Counted from the first letter of the stretch, positions 26,409 to 35,843 are shown. The stretch: DNA of 64,000 nt from an uncultured Clostridia bacterium (GCA_905235625.1 CAJOLX010000008.1:1-64000); one strand, 5' to 3'. The notes: generated by a model from the letters alone, not told the origin. Made by a program: numbers and translations.

Positions 26409-28514
26409 TTGGAAAATCTCATCAGAAGAAACACTCCCGACATAGCGGACGCGTTTGAATTGCGCGAAATCGAGCCGTGTGACGGCAAAAACGTTTATGA
26501 AGTTTTTTGCGAAGGCGGCAAAATAGTCATCTGCGGCGACTGTAAAATAAGCATGGCGACGGGCTATTACGCCTATCTCAAAAAATATTGCGGAGTGAAT
26601 TATTCCCACTGCGGAAATACCGAGCTTAACGTTTCGGAAGCTCCGCTTTTTGAGGGCAGGCTGCGCAAGGTAATTCCGCAAAAAAGAAGGGCTTATCTCA
26701 ACTACTGCACCTTCGGCTATTCCGCCGCCTACTGGGATTGGAGCAAGTGGGAAAAAGAGATAGATTTCATGGCGATGAACGGCATAAACATGCCTTTGTC
26801 GATAGTGGGCAGCGAAGCGGTTTGGTATTACACCATGCGCGACTTTACTTACAGCGAAAAAGGCGCGCTTTCATATCTCAGCGGCCCGTCGTTCTGGCCC
26901 TGGCAGCTCATGACGAACCTTGACAGCTATTTCAGCCTGACCGACGTTAAATACATTGAGAGCCGCGCAAAGCTCGGCAAGCAGATAATCGACCGCGAGG
27001 TTGAGCTCGGCATGACTCCCATTCAGCAGGGCTTTTCCGGCACGGTGCCGAAAACCATATCGAAGCTTTTCAGCAAAGCACGCATCACCATGGCAAAATC
27101 CTGGTGCAATTTCCCCGTAACCTATCAGCTTGACCCCACCGACCCGGTGTTTCGCAAATTCGGCACGGCTCTGCTCGAAAAGCAAAAGCAGCTTTTCGGC
27201 GCTTATCATTATTACGCCTGCGATCCCTTCCACGAAAACGAGCCCGTCAACAAATCGAAGGACTATCTTTTCAAGGTCGGCAGAGCGATAGACGATATGT
27301 ATTCGTCGTTTGACCCCGACAGCGTATGGGTGATGCAGAGCTGGTCGCTCCGCGATAAAATAATCAAAGCGGTGCCTGCGGGCAGGCTTTTGGTGCTTGA
27401 TATCGACGGCACGGGGCACTCAAAGCACGAGGAATTTTTCGGCCACGATTTCGTGCTCGGCAAAATTCACAATTTCGGCGACAGAAACTCGCTCAACGGC
27501 AACATAAAAGAGCTTGCCGATAACGCCTACGCTTCTCTGAACGCTCAAAACTGCGTGGGCACGGGGCTTTTCCCCGAGGGCATTTTTCAAAATCCGCTCT
27601 ATTACGACCTCGCGTTCCAAATGCTTACCGAAGAGGGCAAAATTGACCTTGACGAATGGCTTGAGGATTACGCTTACAGGCGATACGGCAGCAGGGACGA
27701 GCATCTCGCGAACGCCGCGCGCGCCCTTTACAAATCGTGCTACGGCGAAAACTGCGGCGGGCGCGAAACGGGCTCGGTCATCTGCCAGAGGCCGTCCACG
27801 GCTCGCTCGCACACCGCTCCCAACGACTGCGCCGAGGTTAAGTATGACAATAAAGTTCTTTTCGGCGCTCTCACCGAGCTGCTCAAAGCCGAGGGAGAAT
27901 TCAAAGACGGCTACGCCTACGACGTTTGTGACATAACGAGGCAGGTGCTCAGCAACTGCTGCGCGGAGCTTTATGCCAAAACGATGGAGGGTTTTAATGC
28001 ACGCGACGTGAGGCTTTTTGAGCGCTCGTCAAACGCATTTTTGAAAATCTGCGACGAGCTTGACGAGCTTTTGCAAACGCGCCCCGAGCTCACTCTTTAC
28101 ACTCACCTTGAAGAGGCGGGCAAAGCGGCGTTCAGCGACAAGGACAAAGAAAACTATGAGCTCAATCTGCTCACTCTGCTCACTATCTGGGGCCCCGTCA
28201 ACCGCACGGTCAACTACGACTACGCCTGGAAAGAATGGGGCGGGCTCATCAAGACTTACTATTCAAAACGCTGGCAGAGCTTCTTTGAGCAGCTTGCGAT
28301 AGAATTCCCTAAAAGAAAAAAATTCTCAACGGTTACCAAGAAGCAGTTTAACGACAGAAACACTTATCTCGGCGACAGCTTTTACAAGAGCTATGCCGAG
28401 TTTGAGCGCAAATGGCTTTCAACCGTCAACCCCGAAAAGCCTTCGGACGGCGACACGGTGGAAACAGCGAGAACACTCGCGGAAAAATACGAAAAAACCG
28501 TTATGGAATCATAA
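26409..28514 (+). CDS. Alpha-N-acetylglucosaminidase, GH89
   Basis: 701 aa, homologous to human NAGLU and clostridial GH89 enzymes that release terminal alpha-linked GlcNAc (heparan sulfate, gastric mucin-type glycans). The N-terminal domain is followed by the barrel entry LRKVIPQKRRAYLNYCTFGYS. Both catalytic glutamates are in recognisable settings: DPFHENEP (near residue 274) and FPEGIFQN (near 388). A C-terminal helical domain completes the family layout. There is no signal peptide, so it is probably cytoplasmic, unlike many secreted GH89s. The start is TTG, with aaggagc 8 nt upstream. An amidohydrolase follows after 29 bp. Confidence 0.95.
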   Translation: MENLIRRNTPDIADAFELREIEPCDGKNVYEVFCEGGKIVICGDCKISMATGYYAYLKKYCGVNYSHCGNTELNVSEAPLFEGRLRKVIPQKRRAYLNYCTFGYSAAYWDWSKWEKEIDFMAMNGINMPLSIVGSEAVWYYTMRDFTYSEKGALSYLSGPSFWPWQLMTNLDSYFSLTDVKYIESRAKLGKQIIDREVELGMTPIQQGFSGTVPKTISKLFSKARITMAKSWCNFPVTYQLDPTDPVFRKFGTALLEKQKQLFGAYHYYACDPFHENEPVNKSKDYLFKVGRAIDDMYSSFDPDSVWVMQSWSLRDKIIKAVPAGRLLVLDIDGTGHSKHEEFFGHDFVLGKIHNFGDRNSLNGNIKELADNAYASLNAQNCVGTGLFPEGIFQNPLYYDLAFQMLTEEGKIDLDEWLEDYAYRRYGSRDEHLANAARALYKSCYGENCGGRETGSVICQRPSTARSHTAPNDCAEVKYDNKVLFGALTELLKAEGEFKDGYAYDVCDITRQVLSNCCAELYAKTMEGFNARDVRLFERSSNAFLKICDELDELLQTRPELTLYTHLEEAGKAAFSDKDKENYELNLLTLLTIWGPVNRTVNYDYAWKEWGGLIKTYYSKRWQSFFEQLAIEFPKRKKFSTVTKKQFNDRNTYLGDSFYKSYAEFERKWLSTVNPEKPSDGDTVETARTLAEKYEKTVMES

Positions 28515-28543
28515 TTGCGGCAACGGAAAAGAGAAAAAGAAAA

Positions 28544-29356
28544 ATGAAAAACGGATTTAAAATCACGGACGCGCACTGCCACATCTACCCCGAAAAAATA
28601 GCTGCCAAAGCGGTGACGGGCATTGAAACTTTTTATGAGGCTGACCCGTTCCCGGGCAACGGCACTGTGCCGGATTTAATAAGGCTCGGAGGGGAAAACG
28701 GCGTTGACCGCTTCATAGTGCAGTCGGTCGCCACAAGCGCCCATCAGGTGCGGTCGATAAACGAATTTATCGCCTCCCGGGTCAGTCAATACCCCGACAA
28801 GCTGACGGGGCTCGGCACGCTGTTTCCGGGCAGCCCCACTCTGCGTGAAGACTATGAGCACCTTCGCTCTCTCGGCCTTCGCGGCATTAAGCTTCACCCC
28901 GATTTTCAAGGCTTCAAGATAGACGACTACCGCTGCCTTGAAATTTACGAAATGTGCGAGAGAGACAATTTCCCCATTCTTATGCACACGGGCGACAGCA
29001 GATATGATAACTCAAACCCCAACCGAATGCTGCCCATTTTGCAGATTTACACGGGCCTCACCGTTACGGGCGCTCATTTCGGCGGCTGGAGCGTTTGGGA
29101 CGAAGCCAAAAGCAAGCTCGCGGGCATTCCGAATTTTTACGTTGACACCTCCTCGTCAATGCACTACATAAACGACCCCCGCAAGGTGCGCTCCCTCATA
29201 GACGCTTACGGCGCGGACCACGTGCTTTTCGGCACGGACTATCCCATGTGGTCGCCCGAATATGAGCTTGACTGGCTCTTTAAGCTCGGGCTCGGCGATG
29301 AAGAAATGAGAATGATTTTAAGCGAAAATGCCGAAAAGCTCTACGGCGCGATTTAA
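28544..29356 (+). CDS. Metal-dependent amidohydrolase, TIM-barrel family (COG2159-like)
   Basis: 270 aa. The metal-binding start ITDAHCHIYPEKIA, a central KLHPDFQGF, HTGDSRYDN, TGAHFGGWSVWD and FGTDYPMW are the ordered motifs of the amidohydrolase-2 superfamily (decarboxylases and hydrolases). The exact substrate cannot be read. The track start at 28412 would run 100 bp into GH89; the ATG at 28544 follows aaaagagaaaa and gives the family N-terminus. It is co-transcribed with GH89 and ends at a strong terminator, so a role in handling a product of that glycan is possible but unproven. Confidence 0.88.
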   Translation: MKNGFKITDAHCHIYPEKIAAKAVTGIETFYEADPFPGNGTVPDLIRLGGENGVDRFIVQSVATSAHQVRSINEFIASRVSQYPDKLTGLGTLFPGSPTLREDYEHLRSLGLRGIKLHPDFQGFKIDDYRCLEIYEMCERDNFPILMHTGDSRYDNSNPNRMLPILQIYTGLTVTGAHFGGWSVWDEAKSKLAGIPNFYVDTSSSMHYINDPRKVRSLIDAYGADHVLFGTDYPMWSPEYELDWLFKLGLGDEEMRMILSENAEKLYGAI

Positions 29357-29370
29357 CGACCCGCATAACG

Positions 29371-29410
29371 GCTCCCGAACGCGAAAAAAGCATTCGGGAG
29401 CTTTGCTTTC
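29371..29410 (+). terminator. Terminator after the GH89-amidohydrolase operon
   Basis: GCTCCCGAA / TTCGGGAGC, 9-bp perfect stem, then TTTGCTTTC. Confidence 0.75.
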
Positions 29411-29465
29411 AGGAAATTATGTGATATTATGTAACCGTGATTATGCCCGCAAGGAGGAGAGAAAA

Positions 29466-31088
29466 ATGAAAAAGCTTTTATGCTTAACGCTTGCCGCGGT
29501 TTTCGCCTTCTGCCTGTTCATGCCCGCTCTCGCTTCGGAGCCCGGCACGAAGTTTTACGTTGACGCCGAAAGCGGAGACGACTCAAACGACGGGCTGAGC
29601 GAAGAAACCGCGTAGAAAACCGTTGAATCTCTGACAAACGTTGAGGGAGTGGGGCCGGGCGACAGCCTGCTTTTTAAAAGAGGCGGCGAATATAACGTCA
29701 GCATGACGCTTTCAAACTGCTCGGGCTCGGAGGAATATCCCATCGTCATTTCCTCTTACGGCGAGGGCGATTTGCCCGTGCTTAAAACGGACGCTCACAC
29801 GGAGGTTTTCAGATTATTTGACTGCTCTTATATAACGGTCGAAAATCTTGAAATAACCGCCCACAACGGCGGCGGAATTTGGATAGATACATATAACGGA
29901 GCGTCGGAGGGCATCACTCTCAGCGGCCTCGTTATGCACGACATGCAGAATTTCACCGTTAACGACCGCGACAATCTCTCCGCCGGCGCCGCGGCTGCGA
30001 GGGCGTGCGTTATGGTAAAGGGAATACCTACTCATTCCCGCTATCCCGTAAACGATCTCACAATCAAAGACTGCGAAATGTACGACACGGGCAACGGCGT
30101 TAGCGTATGGGGCTCGTGGAACGAGGAGCAGACAAATTTTGAAGATGAGGAATACGTTGACCCCGTTTACAACAAGGGCCTGCTGATTGAAAACTGCTGT
30201 TTTCACGATATGGACGCGGAAGCGACCGTCATAGGCATGTGCGACGGCGCTCTGATAACGCATTGCAGAATGATTGACTGCTGTCAGGGAGTGGGCACGG
30301 ACGAAAAGGGCGAAATACGGTATTTCACCGCCGCGGCATGGTTCTGGGGCAGCGAAAACAGCACCTTCGAATATTGCGAAATCGCAGGCCAGAAAAACTA
30401 CGGCGACGGCATGACGGTTGACTTTGACTCTCACACCAACAACTGCACCTATCAGTATATTTACTCCCACGACAATATGCGCTTCATAGTGGGCAACGCC
30501 AAAAACGACTATGGCCAGCACAACAACACTGTGAGATACTGCCTGTCGGTAAACGACAACAAGGGCAGAAATCAGATGGCGTCTTCGCACGGCGAATACA
30601 ATTTTAAATTTTACAACAACACCATAGTGAACTCCCGCAGAATTGATATGAAATATCTTTATGACTCGGAGATTTACAACAACGTTTTCATTCTCACCGA
30701 CGGCTACAGAATAAACCTTGACGGGGTGAAAAAATCCGACAACTGCGTTATCGAAAACAACTGCTTCTGCGGAGGGTACATCCCCTCAAAGCTGCTGAGA
30801 AATAATTTTAACGCCGTGCCGGGCTTTGCGGGCGAAGATTTCGCCTCGGCGGATTCGTTTAAGCTTGCCTCAAATTCTCCTCTCATAGGCGCGGGCAGGG
30901 CGACGGACGACGGGCTCGCTTACGACTTTTTCGGCAACGAATTTGTTTCGGACAACATCGGCTGCTACCGCGCGGCGGGAGAAAATACGGAGGCAGAGCT
31001 CGAAAAACCTATTGAAAGATTTTTCCGCATAATCTTTGACTTTTTCAAATTCCTTAAACAGGAAATTGCGGATTTTGAGCTGTTCTGA
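29466..31088 (+). pseudogene. Secreted parallel beta-helix protein interrupted by one amber codon
   Basis: One reading frame of 540 codons carries a single in-frame TAG at 29613-29615 (codon 50). Upstream is a signal peptide (MKKLLCLTLAAVF...ALASEPG) and FYVDAESGDDSNDG, the usual opening of secreted right-handed beta-helix proteins (pectate-lyase-like). Downstream continues KTVESLTNV and about 480 residues of beta-helix rungs (Asn-rich, IENNCF, YNNTIVNS) ending with the typical SPLIGAGRATDDG and IGCYRA. Relatives commonly read DGxSEETAWKT at this point, so TAG is most simply a TGG-to-TAG change. The ribosome site aggaggag fits the ATG at 29466. The rest is undamaged, suggesting a recent mutation or a base-call error. 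Substrate unknown. Confidence 0.85.
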
Positions 31089-31103
31089 TTAAAATAATAC
31101 AGA

Positions 31104-31147
31104 CAGAAAAGCAGGCCGCGGATATAATCCGCGACCTGCTTAATTTT
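31104..31147. terminator. Bidirectional terminator between beta-helix gene and CofE-like gene
   Basis: AGCAGGcCGCGGAT ata ATCCGCGaCCTGCT with TTAATTTT on the plus side and TTTTCTG on the minus side. It serves both convergent genes. Confidence 0.8.
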
Positions 31148-31176
31148 CAGCTATTTACTTTGCTCGAAAATTCCGT

Positions 31177-31875
31177 TTATTTTACCTCTCTGATAATGCC
31201 CATGGGGGTCTGTTCGTGCGACTGCCCGAGCGGATTATCCTTGAGTATTCTCGCCATAAGGTCTCTGTCGGTATCGGGAGGATATGCGCCCATTATAACA
31301 CCGCCGAGATCGTTTATGTCGGTCACAAGCACGGGGCAGCCGAGGGCTTTTGAAACCTTTTCGCACACTTCATCCGGCTCAAGCGGAGAGAGCGAAACGC
31401 ACTCGTTGTAAGGGGGAAGAGTGCAGTCGCAGGGGCCGTCTATCGACCTTGCCTTTTCGCCTGCGATTTTGTAGAACCAGCCTCTCTTGCCTATCAGCTT
31501 GCCGAAAGCGGAAACGGCGGCGGCGAAAAGAATTCTCGGCGTGCCGCACTCTCTGAGCGCCATTTCCATGGTTTCGGGAATGCCGAGCCCTATTCCGTAA
31601 GGCGTTTTAACGACGAATTTGCAAAGGAATTTCGCGAGCGGACGGGGCTTTATATCCTTCATGGGTATCGCTCTGCCCTGCGTGCATCCGACCGCTTTTT
31701 CGGTGATGAAAAACACGTCGCCGTCCTTTATATGCTCCGCGGCGTAGGTATTCGCAACGTCAACGATATCGTCCTTGTCGGTTATGACGTGAGTCTTTAT
31801 CGCGTAGCGCTCGTAAACCTTGCCGTCAACCTCAATGTCTTTAACTTTCTTTTCGTTAACCGTGATGTTATCCAT
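31177..31875 (-). CDS. F420-0:gamma-glutamyl ligase-like (CofE family) protein
   Basis: 232 aa. The sequence resembles the CofE/F420 ligase fold: an N-terminal segment leading to DGDVFFITEKAVGCTQGR, the glycine-rich KTPYGIGLGIPETM, and ITDINDLGG near the C-terminus. In F420-makers CofE adds glutamate to coenzyme F420-0. Gut Clostridia are not known as F420 producers, and no cofC/D/G/H is visible here, so the real substrate is probably another amide-forming reaction. Its start overlaps the GT2 stop by 8 bp, making it the third gene of the SAM-riboswitch operon. Confidence 0.72.
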   Translation of the reverse strand: MDNITVNEKKVKDIEVDGKVYERYAIKTHVITDKDDIVDVANTYAAEHIKDGDVFFITEKAVGCTQGRAIPMKDIKPRPLAKFLCKFVVKTPYGIGLGIPETMEMALRECGTPRILFAAAVSAFGKLIGKRGWFYKIAGEKARSIDGPCDCTLPPYNECVSLSPLEPDEVCEKVSKALGCPVLVTDINDLGGVIMGAYPPDTDRDLMARILKDNPLGQSHEQTPMGIIREVK

Positions 31876-32815
31876 TTTTGCCCTCTTCTTCGTTAGTAAG
31901 AATTTCTTTCGCTATGTAAATGGGTCTGCCCTTGGTCTGAACGTAAACTCTCGCAAGGTATTCGCCCAAAACTCCCACGCTCATGAGCAGCGCTCCGCCG
32001 AAAAACAAAATCAGCGTGATAACGGCGTTCATTGCCGTGAGCGCGTGGTGGCTGCCGAATCTCAGCGCGAGCGACACTATCAGATAAACGAGCGATGACA
32101 ATATGCCCGCCGCTCCGAGATAAACGGGAAATCTCAACGGGAACGTCGTGAACGAGATAACGCCCTCGAGCCCGTAAGCCAAAAGCTTTTTAAAAGACCA
32201 CTTTGACTCGCCCGTCGCTCTTTCTTCAACCACGTAAGGCAGATATTTCGTGTTGTAGCCGACCCAGGTGAAAAGCCCTTTTGAAAATCTGAAATTCTCT
32301 TTGAGGCTCAGAATCGACTCGACCATATTGCGGCGGAAGGTGCGGAAATCGCTCGCGTCGGGCATGAGCTCGATTTCGGTGAAGGCGTTTGCCGCGCGGT
32401 AAAACGACTTTTTCATAAAGGTCATAAAGCCGCCTTCTTTTCGCGATTCCTGATAAGCCGCCACGCAGTCATATTCGGGCTCTTCGTCAAGTATGCGCGC
32501 CATTTCGAGAGCTATTGAGGGGCGCTGCTGGAGGTCGGCGTCGATTATCGTTACGTAATCTCCGGCCGCCTGCTCGAGGCCTGCATACATTGCCGCTTCC
32601 TTGCCGAAATTGCGTGAGAAATTCACTATCTTTACGGGGATTTCGCCCGAAAGCAGGTTTTTAAGCTCGGCTGAAGTGCCGTCCGAGCTGCCGTCGTTTA
32701 CGAAGACTATCTCATAGTCAAAGTCAACGCCGTCAAAATCATTTTTTACCGCCTCGTAAAAGAGAGGCACGTTCCCCTGCTCATTGTAGCAGGGCACTAC
32801 AAGGCTGAGCTTCAT
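31868..32815 (-). CDS. Polyisoprenyl-phosphate glycosyltransferase, GT2 (GtrB/DPM1-like)
   Basis: 315 aa. The N-terminal GT2 catalytic domain is complete: SLVVPCYNEQGNVP, VNDGSSDGT, and the metal site DADLQQRP. Two C-terminal membrane helices (about 230-255 and 265-290) match the GtrB/ArnC class, which transfers a sugar from UDP or GDP to a polyprenyl phosphate on the cytoplasmic face. Such donors decorate wall polymers or proteins. Its ATG overlaps the metK stop by one base (TAATG), and its own stop overlaps the CofE-like start. Confidence 0.92.
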   Translation of the reverse strand: MKLSLVVPCYNEQGNVPLFYEAVKNDFDGVDFDYEIVFVNDGSSDGTSAELKNLLSGEIPVKIVNFSRNFGKEAAMYAGLEQAAGDYVTIIDADLQQRPSIALEMARILDEEPEYDCVAAYQESRKEGGFMTFMKKSFYRAANAFTEIELMPDASDFRTFRRNMVESILSLKENFRFSKGLFTWVGYNTKYLPYVVEERATGESKWSFKKLLAYGLEGVISFTTFPLRFPVYLGAAGILSSLVYLIVSLALRFGSHHALTAMNAVITLILFFGGALLMSVGVLGEYLARVYVQTKGRPIYIAKEILTNEEEGKNG

Positions 32816-33951
32816 TATCTTGCCCTCAGAGCGTCGGCCTTATCGGTCTTTTCCCAGGGCAGGTCAAGATCCGTTCTGCCCATGTGACCGAGCGACGACA
32901 GATTGTGATAAATGGGCCTTCTTAAATCGAACGCCTCAATTATGCCGTTCGGAGTGAAATCAATGTTTTTCTCGAGCAGAGCGGCTATCTCGGTGTCGGG
33001 AATAACGCCGGTGCCGAAGGAATCGACAAAGATCGAAACAGGCTCGTCAACGCCTATCGCGTAAGCAAGCTGAACCTGGCACTTTTTGGCAAGCCCCGCC
33101 GCTACCACGTTCTTTGCCGCGTAGCGAGCGGCGTAAGCCGCGGACCTGTCAACCTTGGTGGGATCTTTGCCGCTGAAAGCTCCGCCGCCGTGGCAGGCGC
33201 AGCCGCCGTAAGTGTCAACGATTATCTTTCTGCCCGTAAGGCCGCTGTCGCCGTTGGGGCCGCCCACGACAAATCTGCCCGTGGGGTTAATGTGAATTTT
33301 CACCTTGTCGTCAAGCAACTCTGCGGGCACGGCTTCGTCGATAACGTATTTTTTGATGTCGCTTCTGACCTGCTCGGTCGAAACGCTGTCGCTGTGCTGG
33401 GACGAAACGACTATGGTGTCCACTCTTACCGCCTTGCCGCTCTCGTCGTATTCAACGGTGACCTGGGTCTTGCCGTCCGGTCTGAGATAAGGCAGGGTGC
33501 CGTCTTTTCTCACCTGAGTGAGCCTTTTGGCGAGCTTGTGAGCGAGCGAAATGGGCAAAGGCATAAGCTCTTCGGTTTCGTCGCACGCATAGCCGAACAT
33601 CATGCCCTGGTCGCCTGCGCCGGCTCTGTCAACTCCCATGGCGATGTCGGGGCTCTGCTTGTCGAGCGCCACGATAATGCCGCAGGTGTTGCCGTCAAAG
33701 CCTTTTTCGGAGCTGTCATAGCCGATGTCGCAAATGACTTTTCTCGCGATTGAAGGCACGTCAATATTCGCTTTGGTCGATATTTCGCCCATTACGAGCA
33801 TAACGCCCGTTGTGACGGCGCATTCGCACGCTACTCTGCCGTAAGGGTCCTGAGCGAGCACGGCGTCAAGCACGGCGTCGGAAACCGCGTCGCAGATTTT
33901 ATCGGGATGTCCTTCCGTAACGGATTCGGACGTGAAATAGTAATGTGACAT
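32815..33951 (-). CDS. metK: S-adenosylmethionine synthetase
   Basis: 378 aa. It makes SAM from methionine and ATP. Diagnostic parts: [20 protein letters not shown] at the N-terminus, [12 protein letters not shown], the phosphate-binding [16 protein letters not shown], and [14 protein letters not shown] at the end. The ATG is preceded by gaggtaat. A SAM-I riboswitch with an intrinsic terminator occupies the leader, so SAM represses its own synthesis and the two coupled downstream genes. Confidence 0.98.
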   Translation of the reverse strand: MSHYYFTSESVTEGHPDKICDAVSDAVLDAVLAQDPYGRVACECAVTTGVMLVMGEISTKANIDVPSIARKVICDIGYDSSEKGFDGNTCGIIVALDKQSPDIAMGVDRAGAGDQGMMFGYACDETEELMPLPISLAHKLAKRLTQVRKDGTLPYLRPDGKTQVTVEYDESGKAVRVDTIVVSSQHSDSVSTEQVRSDIKKYVIDEAVPAELLDDKVKIHINPTGRFVVGGPNGDSGLTGRKIIVDTYGGCACHGGGAFSGKDPTKVDRSAAYAARYAAKNVVAAGLAKKCQVQLAYAIGVDEPVSIFVDSFGTGVIPDTEIAALLEKNIDFTPNGIIEAFDLRRPIYHNLSSLGHMGRTDLDLPWEKTDKADALRAR

Positions 33952-34012
33952 AATTTATTACCTCTTTCAGCATATCAATTCAAATTTTGTTTTCGCTTTG
34001 CGTCAAAAGCGC

Positions 34013-34045
34013 AAAATAAAAGCCCGTCAAGGGTCCCCGACGAGC
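34013..34045 (-). terminator. Riboswitch-controlled terminator in the metK leader
   Basis: On the minus strand GCTCGTC pairs with GACGGGC around a short loop, followed by TTTTATTTT. It is the expression platform of the SAM-I riboswitch. Confidence 0.85.
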
Positions 34046-34052
34046 AGAAACG

Positions 34053-34147
34053 CCTTATTTCTCGGCAAATGCCGCAGGATTTGGCACCTTGATTAACACA
34101 GGTTGCCGGGCTTCACAGGGCCTGTCCCTCAGCCGCTCTTAATAAGG
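34053..34147 (-). promoter_or_regulatory. SAM-I (S-box) riboswitch aptamer upstream of metK
   Basis: Minus strand: the P1 arms CCTTATT / AATAAGG bracket the conserved core. The S-box landmarks are all present: AAGAG..GGCTGAGGGA, CAGGCCCTGTGAAGCCCGGCAACC (split here for length), AAGGTGCCAAATCCTGC. SAM binding favours the adjacent terminator. The controlled operon is metK, GT2, CofE-like. Confidence 0.96.
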
Positions 34148-34168
34148 ATTTTATTAAGTTCGCTTGAT

Positions 34169-34197
34169 ATTATAGTATAGGCTTTGGCTTTTGTCAA
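34169..34197 (-). promoter_or_regulatory. Consensus sigma-A promoter of the metK operon
   Basis: Minus strand TTGACA (34192-34197), 17-bp spacer, TATAAT (34169-34174); both hexamers perfect. Confidence 0.9.
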
Positions 34198-34203
34198 TGC
34201 TTT

Positions 34204-34851
34204 TCATTTTATTGCTTCAAAAATGGCAAGAGGCGTGTCGGCAAGCGCAAACGCGTTCTCGTTTTCAAAAGCTTCAATTCCGCAAAAGCCCCAAAGGCAG
34301 CCGATGAGCGGAAGACCCGAATTTTTTGCCGTTGCGGCGTCAACGTGAGAATCGCCCGCGTAAACGCATTCATCGAGTTCGGCGCCCAGCTTTTCGGCGG
34401 CGAGGAACACTCCCGCAGGGTCGGGCTTCGTCGGCATATCGGGCTTTTGACCTATCACAACGTCGATTTTATCGCCGAAATAACGGTTTACCACCGAAAC
34501 GGCGACTTCGTGCGCTTTGTTTGTCACTACCGCCGTCTTTATTCCGTTTTGTTTAAGCGCCGAAAGCAATTCGTAAACGCCCTCGTAAGGCGCGGTTTTC
34601 ACGGCGCAGTTGTCGCCGTAATGCTTTAAGAAAATTTCAAGGCACTTTTTCGTTTCTTCCTCGCCCGTTCCTTCGGGCACCGACCTTTTTACGAGCAGAG
34701 CGATGCCGTTGCCCACAAAGCCTCTCACCTCGTCAATGCTTCTTTCGGGAAATCCCATTTCGGAAAGAGCGTAATTCACGCTGTCGGTTAAGTCCTCGAG
34801 GGTGTTGAGAAGAGTGCCGTCAAGGTCAAAAATCACCGCGCCGAATTTCAT
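34204..34851 (-). CDS. HAD-superfamily phosphatase, phosphoglycolate phosphatase-like
   Basis: 215 aa. HAD motif I is FDLDGTLLNT, motif II VVTNK, motif III K of KPDP, motif IV GDSHVDAATA, with a helical cap between (about 20-85). This places it with the Gph/PgmB-type sugar phosphatases; the substrate is not determinable. The track uses a GTG (34860), but GAGG lies directly before that codon, while the ATG at 34851 is properly spaced, so I prefer it. A strong terminator lies immediately upstream, so expression depends on readthrough or an unseen promoter. Confidence 0.9.
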   Translation of the reverse strand: MKFGAVIFDLDGTLLNTLEDLTDSVNYALSEMGFPERSIDEVRGFVGNGIALLVKRSVPEGTGEEETKKCLEIFLKHYGDNCAVKTAPYEGVYELLSALKQNGIKTAVVTNKAHEVAVSVVNRYFGDKIDVVIGQKPDMPTKPDPAGVFLAAEKLGAELDECVYAGDSHVDAATAKNSGLPLIGCLWGFCGIEAFENENAFALADTPLAIFEAIK

Positions 34852-34865
34852 GTTTTTCACTTCCT

Positions 34866-34899
34866 CAAAAAGAGCCTGCGCGGAAAACCGCGCAAGCTC
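34866..34899 (-). terminator. Terminator after the SPFH gene, touching the HAD ribosome site
   Basis: Minus strand GAGCTTGCGCGG TTTT CCGCGCAGGCTC then TTTTTGAGGAAG. The T-tract runs straight into the GAGGAAG ribosome site of the HAD gene. Confidence 0.85.
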
Positions 34900-34925
34900 C
34901 GTTTTTATCTTTTGCCCGCCGATTA

Positions 34926-35843
34926 TCAGCCGAGCACTGCTTTCGCGCCTGCGGCGACGCTCGCTATGCCTTCAAGCTCGCCGGGGATGATTATCTTCGT
35001 TGCCTGACCGTCGGCGGCAGCTTCAAACGCTTCAAGGCTCTTTAACTTGAGATAGCCTTCGCCGGGAGCGGCCTCGTTGATGAGAGCGATGGCTTCGGCT
35101 CTTGCGTTCTCAACCTTGAGAATGGCTTCCGCCTCGCCTTCCGCCTTGCGGATTTTGCTCTCGCGCTCCGCTTCGGCGGCAAGAATTGCGGCTTCCTTAT
35201 CTGCCTGAGCCTGAAGAATCTGGCTCTCTTTTTTGCCCTGCGCAACGAGTATCTGGCTTTCCTTCTGACCTTCTGCGGTAAGAATGGCTTCTCTGCGCTG
35301 GCGCTCTGCCTTCATCTGCTTCTCCATGGCGTCCTGAATTTCTTTGGGAGGCAGGATGTTTTTGAGCTCAACGCGGTTCACCTTGATGCCCCAGGGATCG
35401 GTCGCTTCGTCAAGAATGCCTCTGATTTTGGCGTTTATGGTGTCGCGCGAGGTGAGAGTATGGTCAAGCTCGAGCTCGCCGATGATGTTACGCAAAGTGG
35501 TGGCGGTGAGGTTTTCGATAGCCATTATCGGCCTCTCAACGCCGTAAGCGTAAAGCTTGGGGTCGGTTATCTGGAAAAATACTATCGTGTCTATCTGCAT
35601 AGTAACGTTATCCTTTGTGATAACGGGCTGAGGGGGAAAGTCAACGACCTGCTCCTTGAGCGAAACCTGCTTTGAAACCTTGTCGATAAAGGGCATCTTC
35701 ACGTGAAGGCCCGTCTGCCAGGTGGTGCTGTAAGCTCCGAGTCTTTCAATAACGAAAGCCTTTGACTGAGGCACGACCTTGATGTTTGCTATTATGAGCG
35801 CTATCAAAAGCAAAATTAAAATTCCTATAATAACGTACGGCAT
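34926..35843 (-). CDS. SPFH/band 7 (stomatin-like) membrane protein
   Basis: 305 aa. An N-terminal membrane helix (IIGILILLLIALIIANIKVV) is followed by the SPFH domain (FVIERLGAYSTTWQTGLH..., about 30-180), then a long Ala/Glu-rich coiled coil (QKESQILVAQGKKESQ) and a short Gly/Ala tail. Stomatin-like proteins form oligomers in functional membrane microdomains. It pairs with the NfeD protein encoded directly upstream, overlapping it by one base. This is the standard bacterial NfeD-SPFH operon. Confidence 0.95.
   Translation of the reverse strand: MPYVIIGILILLLIALIIANIKVVPQSKAFVIERLGAYSTTWQTGLHVKMPFIDKVSKQVSLKEQVVDFPPQPVITKDNVTMQIDTIVFFQITDPKLYAYGVERPIMAIENLTATTLRNIIGELELDHTLTSRDTINAKIRGILDEATDPWGIKVNRVELKNILPPKEIQDAMEKQMKAERQRREAILTAEGQKESQILVAQGKKESQILQAQADKEAAILAAEAERESKIRKAEGEAEAILKVENARAEAIALINEAAPGEGYLKLKSLEAFEAAADGQATKIIIPGELEGIASVAAGAKAVLG

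Noticed and set aside
29613-29615. TAG read as pyrrolysine or other recoded amino acid
   Set aside because: TAG serves as a normal stop elsewhere in the window, no pyl genes are seen, and Trp is expected at this position.
29814-30590. 258-aa ORF opposite the beta-helix gene
   Set aside because: It is the reverse complement of Asn/Asp-rich coding sequence, with no ribosome site or family resemblance.
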